Assembly (NCBI RefSeq): GCF_900130035.1
Contig: NZ_FQXQ01000003.1
Span: 434,001 to 498,000, forward strand
Length of the DNA stretch: 64,000 bases
Source: Wenyingzhuangia marina
GTDB lineage: Bacteria > Bacteroidota > Bacteroidia > Flavobacteriales > Flavobacteriaceae
Direction of reading: 5' to 3'
Shown piece by piece: positions 36,298-45,973 of the stretch. Positions within the stretch are counted from its first letter, which is position 1. Each line of letters opens with the position of its first letter. Below the pieces are notes generated by a model. It saw only the letters and a program-made list of their open reading frames with translations, did no database searches and was not told the origin of the DNA. Both the position numbers and the translations under genes were made by a program.

Positions 36298-37299
36298 TTA
36301 AAAAACATTGACTTCAATTTCCAGAGGAATTTCAAATTCAGTTTTGATTTTTCTCTGGATTTTTTTTGCAATTTCGTAAACTTCTTTACCGGTAGCGTTT
36401 CCATAGTTAACCAATACCAAAGCTTGTTTACTATGTACTCCAGCTTCTCCAAAACGTTTCCCTTTAAACCCTGCTTTTTCAATTAACCAACCAGCTGGTA
36501 CTTTTACTTGTGTTTCAGAAACAGGATATGATGGTATTTCAGGATATTGTTCTTTAAGTTTTTGATATAGTGAAATATCAATCACAGGATTTTTAAAAAA
36601 ACTACCACTATTACCAATTTCTTTAGGATTTGGTAATTTGCTATTTCTAATGGCAATAACAGCATTGCTAATATCTTTTAAACTAGGATTTTTAATGCTT
36701 TTTAATTCTTCTTGAATGGCTCCGTAAGAAGTATTGGTTTGATGATCTTTGGTGGTAAGTTTAAAAGTAACATTAATAATAATATATCGGTCTTTTACTT
36801 CGTTTTTAAAAATAGAATTTCGGTATCCAAACTTACAATCAGCATTGGTAAAGGTTTTTATTTTTAAAGTTTTTTTATTCAAAGCTTCCAAAGAAACAAT
36901 CGTGTCTTTAACTTCAAAACCATAAGCTCCAATATTTTGAATTGGACAAGTTCCAACATTTCCTGGAATTAAAGATAAGTTTTCTAAACCTCCAAAACCT
37001 TGATCTATACACCACAAAACAAATTCATGCCAGTTTTCTCCTGCAGCAGCAGTTACTTCAACTGTGTTTTCATCCTGATTGTTTACAATTACACCACTAA
37101 GATCTATATGAACCACTGTTTTATCAATGTTTTTAGTAAGTAACATATTACTACCACCTCCTAGTAAAAAAACAGATTTGTTTTCTTGTAAAACATCTTT
37201 TAATTCTTGTAGTGTTTTAACAGAAATAAACTTTTTAGCTTTTACATCAATACCAAAAGTATTGTGTTTTTGTAGAGAGAAATTAGTGTGATATTGCAT
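36298..37299 (-). CDS. murB: UDP-N-acetylenolpyruvoylglucosamine reductase
   Basis: 333 residues. The FAD-binding start FSLQKHNTFGIDVKAK, the flavin loop LLGGGSNMLLTKN, the core LENLSLIPGNVGTCPIQNIGAYG, the catalytic serine in GNSGSFFKNPV and the segment PAGWLIEKAGFKGKRFGEAGVH are all MurB hallmarks. It reduces the enolpyruvyl group to make UDP-MurNAc for peptidoglycan. It converges on proB with 7 nt between stops. Confidence 0.96.
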   Translation of the reverse strand: MQYHTNFSLQKHNTFGIDVKAKKFISVKTLQELKDVLQENKSVFLLGGGSNMLLTKNIDKTVVHIDLSGVIVNNQDENTVEVTAAAGENWHEFVLWCIDQGFGGLENLSLIPGNVGTCPIQNIGAYGFEVKDTIVSLEALNKKTLKIKTFTNADCKFGYRNSIFKNEVKDRYIIINVTFKLTTKDHQTNTSYGAIQEELKSIKNPSLKDISNAVIAIRNSKLPNPKEIGNSGSFFKNPVIDISLYQKLKEQYPEIPSYPVSETQVKVPAGWLIEKAGFKGKRFGEAGVHSKQALVLVNYGNATGKEVYEIAKKIQRKIKTEFEIPLEIEVNVF

Positions 37300-37366
37300 A
37301 GGGTAAAGATGCTAAAATTTTAAGAATTATCAAGGTGAAAATAACGAGTAATCACAGGTTTTTATA

Positions 37367-37382
37367 ACTCTTAGCTAAGAGT
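37367..37382. promoter_or_regulatory. 16-bp perfect palindrome between murB and the PL11 gene
   Basis: ACTCTTAGCTAAGAGT is an exact palindrome 161 bases upstream of the rhamnogalacturonan lyase start and 67 bases upstream of murB. Either gene could use it as an operator; the regulator is unknown. Confidence 0.3.
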
Positions 37383-37484
37383 AAATATAAAAAAATCGCC
37401 CCAAAAGTATTTTTAATAAAATAGACTTTATGTTCATTGGTTGGTAACAAGATAGGACAGGATGCTTTTTAGAAAAGTAAAATA

Positions 37485-37492
37485 TAAATTTG
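37485..37492 (+). promoter_or_regulatory. Candidate -7 element TAAATTTG of the PL11 gene
   Basis: A TAnnTTTG match 51 nt before ATG 37544. Confidence 0.3.
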
Positions 37493-37543
37493 ATGATTAT
37501 CCGTGTCTGATGTTTAAACAGGCTAATTTTTAATCAAAAAAAC

Positions 37544-39436
37544 ATGAAGCTTCACTTATCTATTCTAGATCCTAAATCAATTTTTATAAAATATTGTCTT
37601 TTGTTTTTATTTACTACAACTGTTTTTGCTCAAAAACAAATGGAAAATTTAGATAGAGGTACAGTAGCTGTTCGTACCAATAATGATGAAGTTTTAGTTA
37701 GTTGGCGAATTTTAGGAACTGAGTTTGATAACACAACCTATAATGTTTATAGAGATAATAAACTGTTAAATAAAGAGCCTATCACAGGGGCGAGCAATCT
37801 TATAGATAAAACCACAGAAAATTATCATTATAGTATTGCTGCTATTGTTAACGGAAAAGAATTAGAAAAATCTCAACCCATAGAAGTTTGGAATAAAATT
37901 TATAAAAAAATTCCAATCACAGCTCCAGAAGGTGGTGTTTCTCCGGATGGTAGAGCATATAAATACACAGCAAATGATATTTCAGTCGCCGATTTAGATG
38001 GTGATGGAGCCTATGATCTTGTTTTAAAATGGACACCAACCAATGATCATGATAACTCTCACAGAGGATATACAGGAAAAACTTATTTACAAGGTTTAAA
38101 AATGGATGGAACTGTTTTTTGGACCATAGATTTAGGGATTAATATTCGTTCAGGGGCTCATTATACACAATTTATGGTATATGATTTAGATGGTGATGGT
38201 AAAGCAGAAGTTGCCTGTAAAACAGCTGATGGAACAGTTGACGGTACAGGTAGAGTGTTGGGAGATGCTTCAGCCGATTATAGAAATAGTACAGGATATA
38301 TACTAGAAGGTCCAGAATATTTAAGTCTTTTTAATGGAGAAACAGGGGCTTTTATTACCACTCAAGATTATATTCCTCAAAGAGGAAATGTAGCTAGTTG
38401 GGGAGATTCTTACGGAAACAGGGTAGATAGATTTTTGGCTTGTGTAGCTTATTTAGATGGACAAAGACCTAGTTTGGTTTTTTGTAGAGGATATTATACC
38501 AGAACAGTTATAGCTGCTTATGATTATAGAGACGGACAGTTGACCAATCGTTGGGTTTTTGATTCTAATGATAGAGGAAATCAGTATTATGCAGGACAAG
38601 GAGCGCATAGTGTTACAGTTGGCGATGTTGATGGAGATGGAAAAGATGAAATTCATTATGGTTCTTGCGCAATTGATGATAACGGAAAAGGATTATATAC
38701 AACACATTTTGGTCATGGAGATGCCATTCATTTAGGAGATTTTGATCCTGCAAGAGAAGGGTTAGAGTATTTTATGGTTCATGAAGAAGCTAATGATCCA
38801 AATGTTCCACAAGTGGATTATAGAGACCCAAAGACGGGAGAAGCTTTTTGGCTGACACCAGGAAAAGGAGATATTGGAAGAGGAGTAATTGCAGATATTG
38901 ATCCTAATTATTTGGGAGCAGAAATGTGGTCATCAAACGGAAAAGGTATTTTTAATATCAAAGGGGAGGTGATCTCTAAAGTTTATCCAAGAACATATAG
39001 AGGACCAAGTTGGAATATGTTTGGCTGGTGGGATGGAGATTTGTTAAGAGAAATGGTTGATAAAACAGTTATCGTTAAATGGAATCCTGAAAAACAAGAT
39101 ACAGATGTTTTATTAAGAGCTTACGATTATGATGGTATGAAATTAAGAAGTAATAATGGTACAAAGTCTAATCCTTGTATCATTGCAGATGTATTAGGAG
39201 ACTGGAGGGAAGAAGTTATTTGGAGAACTGAAGACAATACCTCTTTGGTTCTTTTTACGACTCCATATAGCACTAAAGAAAAAATCTTTACATTAATGCA
39301 TGATCCTTTATATAGAACAAGTATTGCATGGCAAAATGTAGCATATAATCAGCCAGCACATACAGGGTTTTATTTGGGGGTAGGAATGAAAACTCCTAAG
39401 TCCCCAAAAATTTATTTAGCTAAAAGCCCTGAGTAA
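37544..39436 (+). CDS. Rhamnogalacturonan lyase, polysaccharide lyase family 11
   Basis: 630 residues. The signal peptide is about 1-29 (ending TTTVFAQK); a longer N-terminal segment precedes the hydrophobic core. The start MENLDRGTVAVRT, a fibronectin-like domain, and an eight-bladed propeller with repeated calcium loops (VADLDGDGAYD, YDLDGDGKAE, GDVDGDGKDE) match PL11 enzymes that cleave the rhamnose-galacturonate backbone of pectin or related uronate polymers. It stands alone: no SusCD or other CAZyme is adjacent. Confidence 0.9.
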   Translation: MKLHLSILDPKSIFIKYCLLFLFTTTVFAQKQMENLDRGTVAVRTNNDEVLVSWRILGTEFDNTTYNVYRDNKLLNKEPITGASNLIDKTTENYHYSIAAIVNGKELEKSQPIEVWNKIYKKIPITAPEGGVSPDGRAYKYTANDISVADLDGDGAYDLVLKWTPTNDHDNSHRGYTGKTYLQGLKMDGTVFWTIDLGINIRSGAHYTQFMVYDLDGDGKAEVACKTADGTVDGTGRVLGDASADYRNSTGYILEGPEYLSLFNGETGAFITTQDYIPQRGNVASWGDSYGNRVDRFLACVAYLDGQRPSLVFCRGYYTRTVIAAYDYRDGQLTNRWVFDSNDRGNQYYAGQGAHSVTVGDVDGDGKDEIHYGSCAIDDNGKGLYTTHFGHGDAIHLGDFDPAREGLEYFMVHEEANDPNVPQVDYRDPKTGEAFWLTPGKGDIGRGVIADIDPNYLGAEMWSSNGKGIFNIKGEVISKVYPRTYRGPSWNMFGWWDGDLLREMVDKTVIVKWNPEKQDTDVLLRAYDYDGMKLRSNNGTKSNPCIIADVLGDWREEVIWRTEDNTSLVLFTTPYSTKEKIFTLMHDPLYRTSIAWQNVAYNQPAHTGFYLGVGMKTPKSPKIYLAKSPE

Positions 39437-39446
39437 TTTTAATAAA

Positions 39447-39494
39447 AAAAAAGAAATCTCCATGTGTTTTTTAATATATGGAGATTTCTTTTTT
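39447..39494. terminator. Bidirectional terminator
   Basis: A 17-bp stem (39447-39463 with 39478-39494), 14-nt loop, A/T runs at both ends. It ends the PL11 gene and the converging yitT-type gene. Confidence 0.85.
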
Positions 39495-39510
39495 GCTTAA
39501 TATCTATGTA

Positions 39511-40395
39511 TTAGTGTAAAGGTCTCCTTTTTACAATTCCTCCTTTTAAATCTTTAATACTATTCATTACAATAAAAGCTTTGGAGTCTACTTTTTCTAT
39601 TTCATTATTCAATCTACTTAACTCAAGTCTAGTAATTACAGTATAAAGAATATCAATTTTATTAGTATCTCCGGTTTTATCATATCCTCCTTGACCATTA
39701 TAAATAGTAACACCTCTACCTAGTTTATCAGTAATCATTTTTTTGATTTCGGTGTTTTTAGCAGAAATGATTGTGACACCTATATATTCCTCAATACCTT
39801 CAATAATAAAATCTAAAGTTTTAGAGGCAGATATATAAGTAATCATGGAGTATAAGGCAATTTCAATAGATAACAAATAAGCAGCAATCGAAAAGATCAA
39901 TACATTTATTAAGATGATGATATCGCCAATGGTAGTACCAAATTTTTTACTTAAATAAATAGCTAAAATTTCAGTCCCATCAATAACAGCTCCTCCACGA
40001 ACAGATAGTCCAATTCCTGCTCCTAGAAAAAAACCTCCAAAAATAGCAACTAATAAATCATCATTGGTTACATTAGGAAAAGGTACGGTTGCAACACAAA
40101 GAGCCAATCCTGTAATGGCCAGTGCTGTTTTAATAGCAAATTGTTTACCCATTGTTTTGTACCCCATAAAAACAAAAGGGAGGTTTACAACAATAATTAA
40201 TATATAAAGTGGAATTTCTGAAACTGCAGAAATCAATAAAGAGATTCCGGTAGCTCCACCATCAATAAAATCGTTGGTTAAAAGAAATCCTTTGAATCCA
40301 AATGAAGCGGAGAAAATACCAATAATAATTAAAAGACTATCTTTTAAAGAATTGATAAAACCTGTGTTTTTTTTATCGGTTAAGGTTGTACTCAT
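39511..40395 (-). CDS. YitT-family membrane protein
   Basis: 294 residues. Five to six membrane segments in the first 200 residues carry the YitT pattern (GFKGFLLTNDFIDGGATGISLLIS and GLSVRGGAVIDGTEILAIYLSKK), and the C-terminal DUF2179 domain starts at about 205 (VTIISAKNTEIKKMITDKLGRGVTIYNGQGGY). The function is uncertain in the whole family. It is a single gene between two terminators. Confidence 0.9.
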   Translation of the reverse strand: MSTTLTDKKNTGFINSLKDSLLIIIGIFSASFGFKGFLLTNDFIDGGATGISLLISAVSEIPLYILIIVVNLPFVFMGYKTMGKQFAIKTALAITGLALCVATVPFPNVTNDDLLVAIFGGFFLGAGIGLSVRGGAVIDGTEILAIYLSKKFGTTIGDIIILINVLIFSIAAYLLSIEIALYSMITYISASKTLDFIIEGIEEYIGVTIISAKNTEIKKMITDKLGRGVTIYNGQGGYDKTGDTNKIDILYTVITRLELSRLNNEIEKVDSKAFIVMNSIKDLKGGIVKRRPLH

Positions 40396-40435
40396 ATAGG
40401 GGTGATTATCATGTTAGATAATGTTTAAAAATACA

Positions 40436-40461
40436 AAACCCTTTGCAATAGCAAAGGGTTT
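40436..40461 (-). terminator. Terminator of proC
   Basis: A perfect 11-bp stem (40436-40446 with 40451-40461), 4-nt loop, T-rich on the minus-strand exit side. Confidence 0.8.
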
Positions 40462-40487
40462 AAAGAATGATTCTATAAATATTTTTA

Positions 40488-41285
40488 TTACTTATCAGCA
40501 GCCAATTCTTTAGCTCTATTTACACAAGCAATAGTACCTTCTTTTATTAAGTTGTGTACATTGTTGTCGTCAAAATTATTTAAGGCTGCACGAGTAGTAC
40601 CTCCTTTAGAAGCTACACGGTTCATCCACTCTTCTAAAGAAATATCGTTTTGTTTGTATAACTCAACAGCTCCTTCAAAAGTCTGAGCAGTTAAAGTTTT
40701 AGCTTCTTCTCTAGAGAATCCAAAATCTTCAGCAGCTTCAGCCAAAGCATTCATAAAGTAAAAAATATAAGCAGATCCACTACCAGAAATACCAGTTGTG
40801 TTATCAATCATATCTTCTGTTTCCACTTCAAAAGCTTTTCCTGTAGATTTTAAAATAGTCCCTACTAAGTCTAAGTTTTCTTTAGCGACTTCTTTAGAAC
40901 CAACATAAGTAGTCATTCCTAGTTGAATAGAAGCAGGTAAATTAGGCATACATCTAATTACTTTGTCAATTCCTAATCCTTGTTGAATGGTTTCAATCGT
41001 CATTCCTGCCATGACAGAAACAAATAATTGATCTTTGTTTACAATAGATTTGATATCAGCAAATACCAACGGAGCAATTTGTGGTTTTACTGCTAAGAAA
41101 ATAATGTCTGCATCTTTTAAAGCATCATAGCTAGTTGTTGCTTTCATTTTATTCATTCTATTGATTTCTGCAATTCTATCATCAGACTTGTCAATAATTT
41201 CAATATTTGCAATTTTTGCATTGTAAATTCCTTCTGCGTAGGTGAAACCCATGTTTCCACCACCAATAACAACTATTTTTTTCAT
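40488..41285 (-). CDS. proC: Pyrroline-5-carboxylate reductase
   Basis: 265 residues with the NAD(P) motif VIGGGNMGFTYAEG, the middle RCMPNLPASIQLGMTTYVG and the C-terminal signature NTTGISGSGSAYIFYFMNALAEAA plus VASKGGTTRAALNNF. It completes proline synthesis. It follows the aminotransferase gene by 24 nt, so the two are probably co-transcribed. Confidence 0.95.
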   Translation of the reverse strand: MKKIVVIGGGNMGFTYAEGIYNAKIANIEIIDKSDDRIAEINRMNKMKATTSYDALKDADIIFLAVKPQIAPLVFADIKSIVNKDQLFVSVMAGMTIETIQQGLGIDKVIRCMPNLPASIQLGMTTYVGSKEVAKENLDLVGTILKSTGKAFEVETEDMIDNTTGISGSGSAYIFYFMNALAEAAEDFGFSREEAKTLTAQTFEGAVELYKQNDISLEEWMNRVASKGGTTRAALNNFDDNNVHNLIKEGTIACVNRAKELAADK

Positions 41286-41309
41286 AAAATTGTGTTTAGG
41301 TTTTTAAGA

Positions 41310-42503
41310 TTATTGTGCGTTGTACTTCTCAATAGCGTCTTTAAGAATGGCAACCGCACGAATTAATTTTTCTTTTTTTAGCACGTAAGCAATTCTTACT
41401 TGGCTAAGCGCAATGTTTGGAGTGGAATAAAAACCACTTCCCGGAGCAACCATTACAGTTTGTCCGTTGTTACTATAACTTTCTAGCAACCATTTTGCGA
41501 ATTTATCGGCATTGTCTACAGGTAAATCTGCCAAACAATAAAAAGCACCATTCGGTTTTACTACTTGAACTCCTTCTATTTTTCGCAATTCTTCTACCAG
41601 AATGTTTCTACGTTCTATGTATTCCTCACGAACTTCGTCAAAATAACTTTGAGGTGTTTCCAAAGCAGCCTCGGCAGCAATTTGTGCAATGGTAGGAGGG
41701 CACAATCTTGATTGGGCCATTTTCATTACCGTACTAATCAATTCTGGATTACGAGATACTACACAACCTACTCTTGCTCCACACATACTGTATCGTTTAG
41801 AGGTAGAATCAATCATAATGGCGTTCATATCCATTCCTTTTTCCTCCATAATAGAGTAGTGGCCTTCATCAGTATAGACAAATTCACGATACACTTCATC
41901 TGCAATTAAGAACAAATTATACTTAACAACTAATTTTTTTAATTGTTTAATTTCTTCCTTGCTATATAAAGTCCCTGTAGGATTTCCTGGGTTACAAATT
42001 AAAATAGCACGAGTTCTAGGGGTAATTAAAGCTTCAAACTCATCTACTTTAGGCAAAGCAAAACCATTGTCAATGCTTGTATTGATAGGTACCACATGCA
42101 CCCCAGCAGCAATAGAAAAACTAGTGTAGTTAGCGTAAAATGGCTCAGGAATAATAATTTCATCCTGAGGATCAGTAATACTCGCAATGGTAAAATATAA
42201 AGCCTCTGAACCTCCTGTAGTTACTAATATTTCATCGTTTTTAAGATTGATATTGTGTTTTTTGTAATAATCAACCAATTTGTTTCTGTATTGTTCAGAA
42301 CCATTTGAGGTAGAGTATTCTAAAACTTCCATATCAATATTTCTAACAGCATCTAAAGCTACTTTAGGTGTTTTAATATCGGGTTGGCCAATATTTAAAT
42401 GAAATATTTCAATACCACGTTTCTTGGCGGCTTCTGCATAAGGAACCAATTTACGTATTGGAGACTCAGGAATAGCACGACCTTTGTTAGAAACTCTAAG
42501 CAT
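41310..42503 (-). CDS. Class I/II aminotransferase (aspartate-type)
   Basis: 397 residues. PLP-binding lysine in DSTSKRYSMCGARVG; substrate and cofactor residues in LNIGQPDIKTP, TTGGSEALYF, CNPGNPTGTLYS and DEVYREFVY; C-terminal Arg in SQVRIAYV. This is the fold I aspartate-aminotransferase subgroup. The amino-acid partner is not fixed by sequence. It is the first gene before proC. Confidence 0.9.
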   Translation of the reverse strand: MLRVSNKGRAIPESPIRKLVPYAEAAKKRGIEIFHLNIGQPDIKTPKVALDAVRNIDMEVLEYSTSNGSEQYRNKLVDYYKKHNINLKNDEILVTTGGSEALYFTIASITDPQDEIIIPEPFYANYTSFSIAAGVHVVPINTSIDNGFALPKVDEFEALITPRTRAILICNPGNPTGTLYSKEEIKQLKKLVVKYNLFLIADEVYREFVYTDEGHYSIMEEKGMDMNAIMIDSTSKRYSMCGARVGCVVSRNPELISTVMKMAQSRLCPPTIAQIAAEAALETPQSYFDEVREEYIERRNILVEELRKIEGVQVVKPNGAFYCLADLPVDNADKFAKWLLESYSNNGQTVMVAPGSGFYSTPNIALSQVRIAYVLKKEKLIRAVAILKDAIEKYNAQ

Positions 42504-42614
42504 TTATATTTTGTGTTTTAAAATTAGGCCAACAAAAGTACAAATTTCTAATCTTCTTAAAGAATACTAGCCATTTATTATGCTTTTGTTGTGGTTTAGA
42601 TTTGTTAAATAAAA

Positions 42615-42643
42615 AAAACTGCTTATTAAAAATAAGCAGTTTT
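42615..42643 (-). terminator. Terminator of the DUF1573 gene
   Basis: A perfect 13-bp stem (42615-42627 with 42631-42643), 3-nt loop, T-run on the minus-strand exit side. Confidence 0.85.
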
Positions 42644-42667
42644 GAGTTTTATAAGGAATAGATTAAA

Positions 42668-43069
42668 TTAATCTTTTAATACTTCCCCTATTACTCTAAC
42701 AACTTTTGGCTTTTCAGTAGCGTTAGAAATAATTGTAATCGATCTTGAAATTCTACCCACTCTGTCAGTAGCATAACTTATTTTAATTTGTCCAGATTTT
42801 CCTGGCATGATAGGTTCCTCAGGTTTGGTTGGTACTGTACATCCACAACTACCTTTAACACTTTCTATAATTAAAGGAGCACTCCCAATATTTTTAATAT
42901 TTAGGTAGCGAATTTTGTCAGAATTTCGAGCAATAGTTCCATAATCAATTACTTCTTTTTCAAATTGCATAACTGGTTTTAAAGTATTGTCTGTTTTAGC
43001 AGTTGCTTGTTGTGCAAAAGACAACATTGGAGCCAAGGCCATACAGATAATAAAAGCTAATTTCTTCAT
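42668..43069 (-). CDS. DUF1573 periplasmic protein
   Basis: 133 residues with signal peptide MKKLAFIICMALAPMLSFAQ. The single Ig-like (ASH-type) domain has the DUF1573 signatures VIDYGTIARNSDKIRYLNIKN, GSCGCTVP and PGKSGQIKISYAT. The family is abundant in Bacteroidota; its function is unknown. The gene is monocistronic. Confidence 0.93.
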   Translation of the reverse strand: MKKLAFIICMALAPMLSFAQQATAKTDNTLKPVMQFEKEVIDYGTIARNSDKIRYLNIKNIGSAPLIIESVKGSCGCTVPTKPEEPIMPGKSGQIKISYATDRVGRISRSITIISNATEKPKVVRVIGEVLKD

Positions 43070-43156
43070 GTCTATATAAATTTTAAGTAAAAATAAATTT
43101 TATATTCAAACTTTCAATAACTATACCGTTATTTTTTTTAGTAGTGTAGATATTTG

Positions 43157-43164
43157 TATTTTTG
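43157..43164 (+). promoter_or_regulatory. Candidate -7 element TATTTTTG of valS
   Basis: A TAnnTTTG match 28 nt upstream of ATG 43193. I saw no T-box or other leader structure. Confidence 0.35.
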
Positions 43165-43192
43165 GCCACCTGTTATTTAACGAAAATAAAGA

Positions 43193-45826
43193 ATGAGTAT
43201 TCCTAATACATACAATGCTACTGCGGTAGAAGAAAAATGGTACGACTACTGGATGAAAAACAATTACTTTCATTCAACACCTAACGATAAAAAACCCTAT
43301 ACAATTGTAATTCCACCACCAAACGTGACTGGAGTTTTACACATGGGACACATGCTTAACAATACCATTCAAGATGTATTGATTCGTAGAGCTCGTTTAA
43401 GAGGTTACAATGCTTGTTGGGTTCCTGGAACCGATCATGCTTCTATTGCTACAGAAGCAAAAGTAGTTGCCAAGTTAAAATCTGAAGGAATTAACAAGGA
43501 TGATTTAACTCGTGATGAGTTTTTAAAACATGCTTGGGAATGGACAGATAAACACGGAGGAATTATTTTAGATCAGTTAAAAAAATTGGGTGCTTCTTGC
43601 GATTGGGAACGTACCAAGTTTACCATGGATGCTGATTTAAGTGAGGCAGTAACTAAGGTTTTTGTTGATTTATACAAAAAAGGAGATATCTACAGAGGAT
43701 ATCGAATGGTAAACTGGGATCCTGAAGCAAAAACAACTTTGTCTGATGAAGAAGTTATTTTTGAAGAAAAACAAGGAAATTTTTATCACATCAATTATAA
43801 AATTGAAGGAACTGATGAAGTGGTGACCATTGCGACTACTCGTCCAGAAACTTTATTAGGAGATACTGCTATTTGTATCAACCCAAATGATGAAAGATAT
43901 GCTCATTTAAAAGGGAAAAACGCTATTGTACCTATTGCGAATAGAGTAATTCCTATTATAGAAGATGAATATGTAGATATTGAGTTTGGAACAGGTTGTT
44001 TAAAAATCACTCCTGCTCATGATCAAAATGATAAAGTTTTAGGAGAAAAGCACAATTTAGAAGTTATAGATATTTTAAATGATGATGCTACCTTAAACGA
44101 TAACGGATTACATTACAAAGGAAAAGATCGTTTTGTGGTTCGTAAAGAAATTACCAAAGAGCTTGAAGAAATTGGAGCTTTGGTAAAAGTAGAACAACAT
44201 TTACATAAAGTAGGAACCTCAGAAAGAACAAAGGCAGTTATTGAGCCTAAGATTTCTGCACAGTGGTTTTTACGTATGGAAGAAATAGTAAAGCCTGCTT
44301 TAGATGCGGTTTTAAAAGATGAAGAAATTAAATTATATCCAAAGCGTTATAACAATACTTATCGTCATTGGTTAGAAAATATTCGTGATTGGAACATTTC
44401 TCGTCAATTGTGGTGGGGACATCAAATTCCAGCTTTTTTCTATGGAGAAGGAGTTGAAGATTTTGTAGTAGCTACTTCTGTTGAAGAAGCATTACCATTA
44501 GCAATTGAAAAAACAGGAAATAATTCACTGTCAGTGTCCGACTTAAAACAAGATGAAGATGCTTTAGATACTTGGTTCTCTTCTTGGTTATGGCCAATTT
44601 CTGTATTCAACGGAATTAATGAGCCGGACAACGAAGAAATCAATTATTACTACCCAACCAACGATTTGGTTACAGGACCAGATATTATTTTCTTTTGGGT
44701 GGCTAGAATGGTGTTTGCTGGGTACGAGTTTAGACAAGAAAAACCGTTTAGCAATGTTTATTTTACAGGAATTGTACGTGATAAACAAAGACGTAAAATG
44801 TCTAAATCTTTAGGGAATTCTCCAGATCCTATTGAGTTGATGCAACAATATGGTGCTGATGGAGTTCGTGTAGGATTGTTATTGTCTGCAGCAGCGGGGA
44901 ACGATTTAATGTTTGATGAAGATTTATGTGCACAAGGGCGTAATTTTGCAAATAAAATATGGAACTCTTTTAAGTTGATTAAAGGATGGGAAGTTTCCGA
45001 AACAGAAGCACAACCAGAAGCTTCTAAAATTGCGATTGAATGGTACAAAGCGAAGTTCCAAAAAACGTTGGCAGAAATTGATGCTAATTTTGAAGTATAT
45101 CGTTTGAGTGATTCTTTAATGAGTATTTACAAATTGGTTTGGGATGATTTTTCATCTTGGTTCCTAGAAATGGTTAAGCCTGCTTTTGGATCTCCAATGG
45201 ATGCCGTTACGTTTAAAGAAATCATAGGATTGTTAGAAGATAATTTAAAAATCTTACATCCATTTATGCCTCACTTAACAGAGGAGGTTTGGCAGTTGAT
45301 TACAGATAGAAGTCCAGAAGAAGCTTTAATTATTGCAGAATATCCTAAAGCGACTTCTTATAACGAAGAAATCATTGCTAATTTTGAAATGGCCTCAGAA
45401 GTAATTTCAGGAATTAGAACCATTAGAAAAGATAAAAACATTTCTTTTAAAGAAACCATTGATTTATTGGTGTTTAACAATGACAATACATCAAAAGACT
45501 TTGATACTGTGATAGCCAAAATGGGGAATATAGCAGCATTATCTTATGTAGATACTGCTGTGGATGGAGCGTTGAGTTTCCGTGTAAAATCTAACGAATA
45601 CTTTGTGCCAATGGCAGGAGCTATTGATGTGGAGGCTGAAGTAGCGAAGTTAAATGAGGAATTAAAGTATACAGAAGGTTTCTTAAAATCTGTTCAAAAG
45701 AAGTTGTCTAACGAACGTTTTGTAAGCAATGCACCAGAGCAGGTAATTGCAAGTGAGCGTAAGAAAGAAGCAGATGCTTTGGCAAAAATTGAAACGATAA
45801 AAGCAAGTTTGTCATCACTTGTATAA
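43193..45826 (+). CDS. valS: Valyl-tRNA synthetase
   Basis: 877 residues, normal for ValRS. HIGH-type motif PPPNVTGVLHMGHML near residue 45, KMSKS as RRKMSKSLGNSPDP near 535, the editing domain with TTRPETLLGDTA, anticodon-binding domain about 620-760, and the C-terminal coiled-coil arm (VEAEVAKLNEELKYTEGFLKSV). It charges tRNA-Val in the cytoplasm. Single gene with its own terminator. Confidence 0.98.
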   Translation: MSIPNTYNATAVEEKWYDYWMKNNYFHSTPNDKKPYTIVIPPPNVTGVLHMGHMLNNTIQDVLIRRARLRGYNACWVPGTDHASIATEAKVVAKLKSEGINKDDLTRDEFLKHAWEWTDKHGGIILDQLKKLGASCDWERTKFTMDADLSEAVTKVFVDLYKKGDIYRGYRMVNWDPEAKTTLSDEEVIFEEKQGNFYHINYKIEGTDEVVTIATTRPETLLGDTAICINPNDERYAHLKGKNAIVPIANRVIPIIEDEYVDIEFGTGCLKITPAHDQNDKVLGEKHNLEVIDILNDDATLNDNGLHYKGKDRFVVRKEITKELEEIGALVKVEQHLHKVGTSERTKAVIEPKISAQWFLRMEEIVKPALDAVLKDEEIKLYPKRYNNTYRHWLENIRDWNISRQLWWGHQIPAFFYGEGVEDFVVATSVEEALPLAIEKTGNNSLSVSDLKQDEDALDTWFSSWLWPISVFNGINEPDNEEINYYYPTNDLVTGPDIIFFWVARMVFAGYEFRQEKPFSNVYFTGIVRDKQRRKMSKSLGNSPDPIELMQQYGADGVRVGLLLSAAAGNDLMFDEDLCAQGRNFANKIWNSFKLIKGWEVSETEAQPEASKIAIEWYKAKFQKTLAEIDANFEVYRLSDSLMSIYKLVWDDFSSWFLEMVKPAFGSPMDAVTFKEIIGLLEDNLKILHPFMPHLTEEVWQLITDRSPEEALIIAEYPKATSYNEEIIANFEMASEVISGIRTIRKDKNISFKETIDLLVFNNDNTSKDFDTVIAKMGNIAALSYVDTAVDGALSFRVKSNEYFVPMAGAIDVEAEVAKLNEELKYTEGFLKSVQKKLSNERFVSNAPEQVIASERKKEADALAKIETIKASLSSLV

Positions 45827-45845
45827 TTACAAAATAAATAAGTTT

Positions 45846-45876
45846 AAAAATCCCATCATTTTATGATGGGATTTTT
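45846..45876 (+). terminator. Terminator of valS
   Basis: A perfect 14-bp stem (45846-45859 with 45863-45876), 3-nt loop, then T-run. Confidence 0.9.
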
Positions 45877-45973
45877 TTTGATAACTTTTTAATAAAACAG
45901 GGTTGTGTAGTGTGAATTGTTAATAGAAAATATATATTTTTAGGTTTTTACTAATTAAACTTAACTTTTAATA

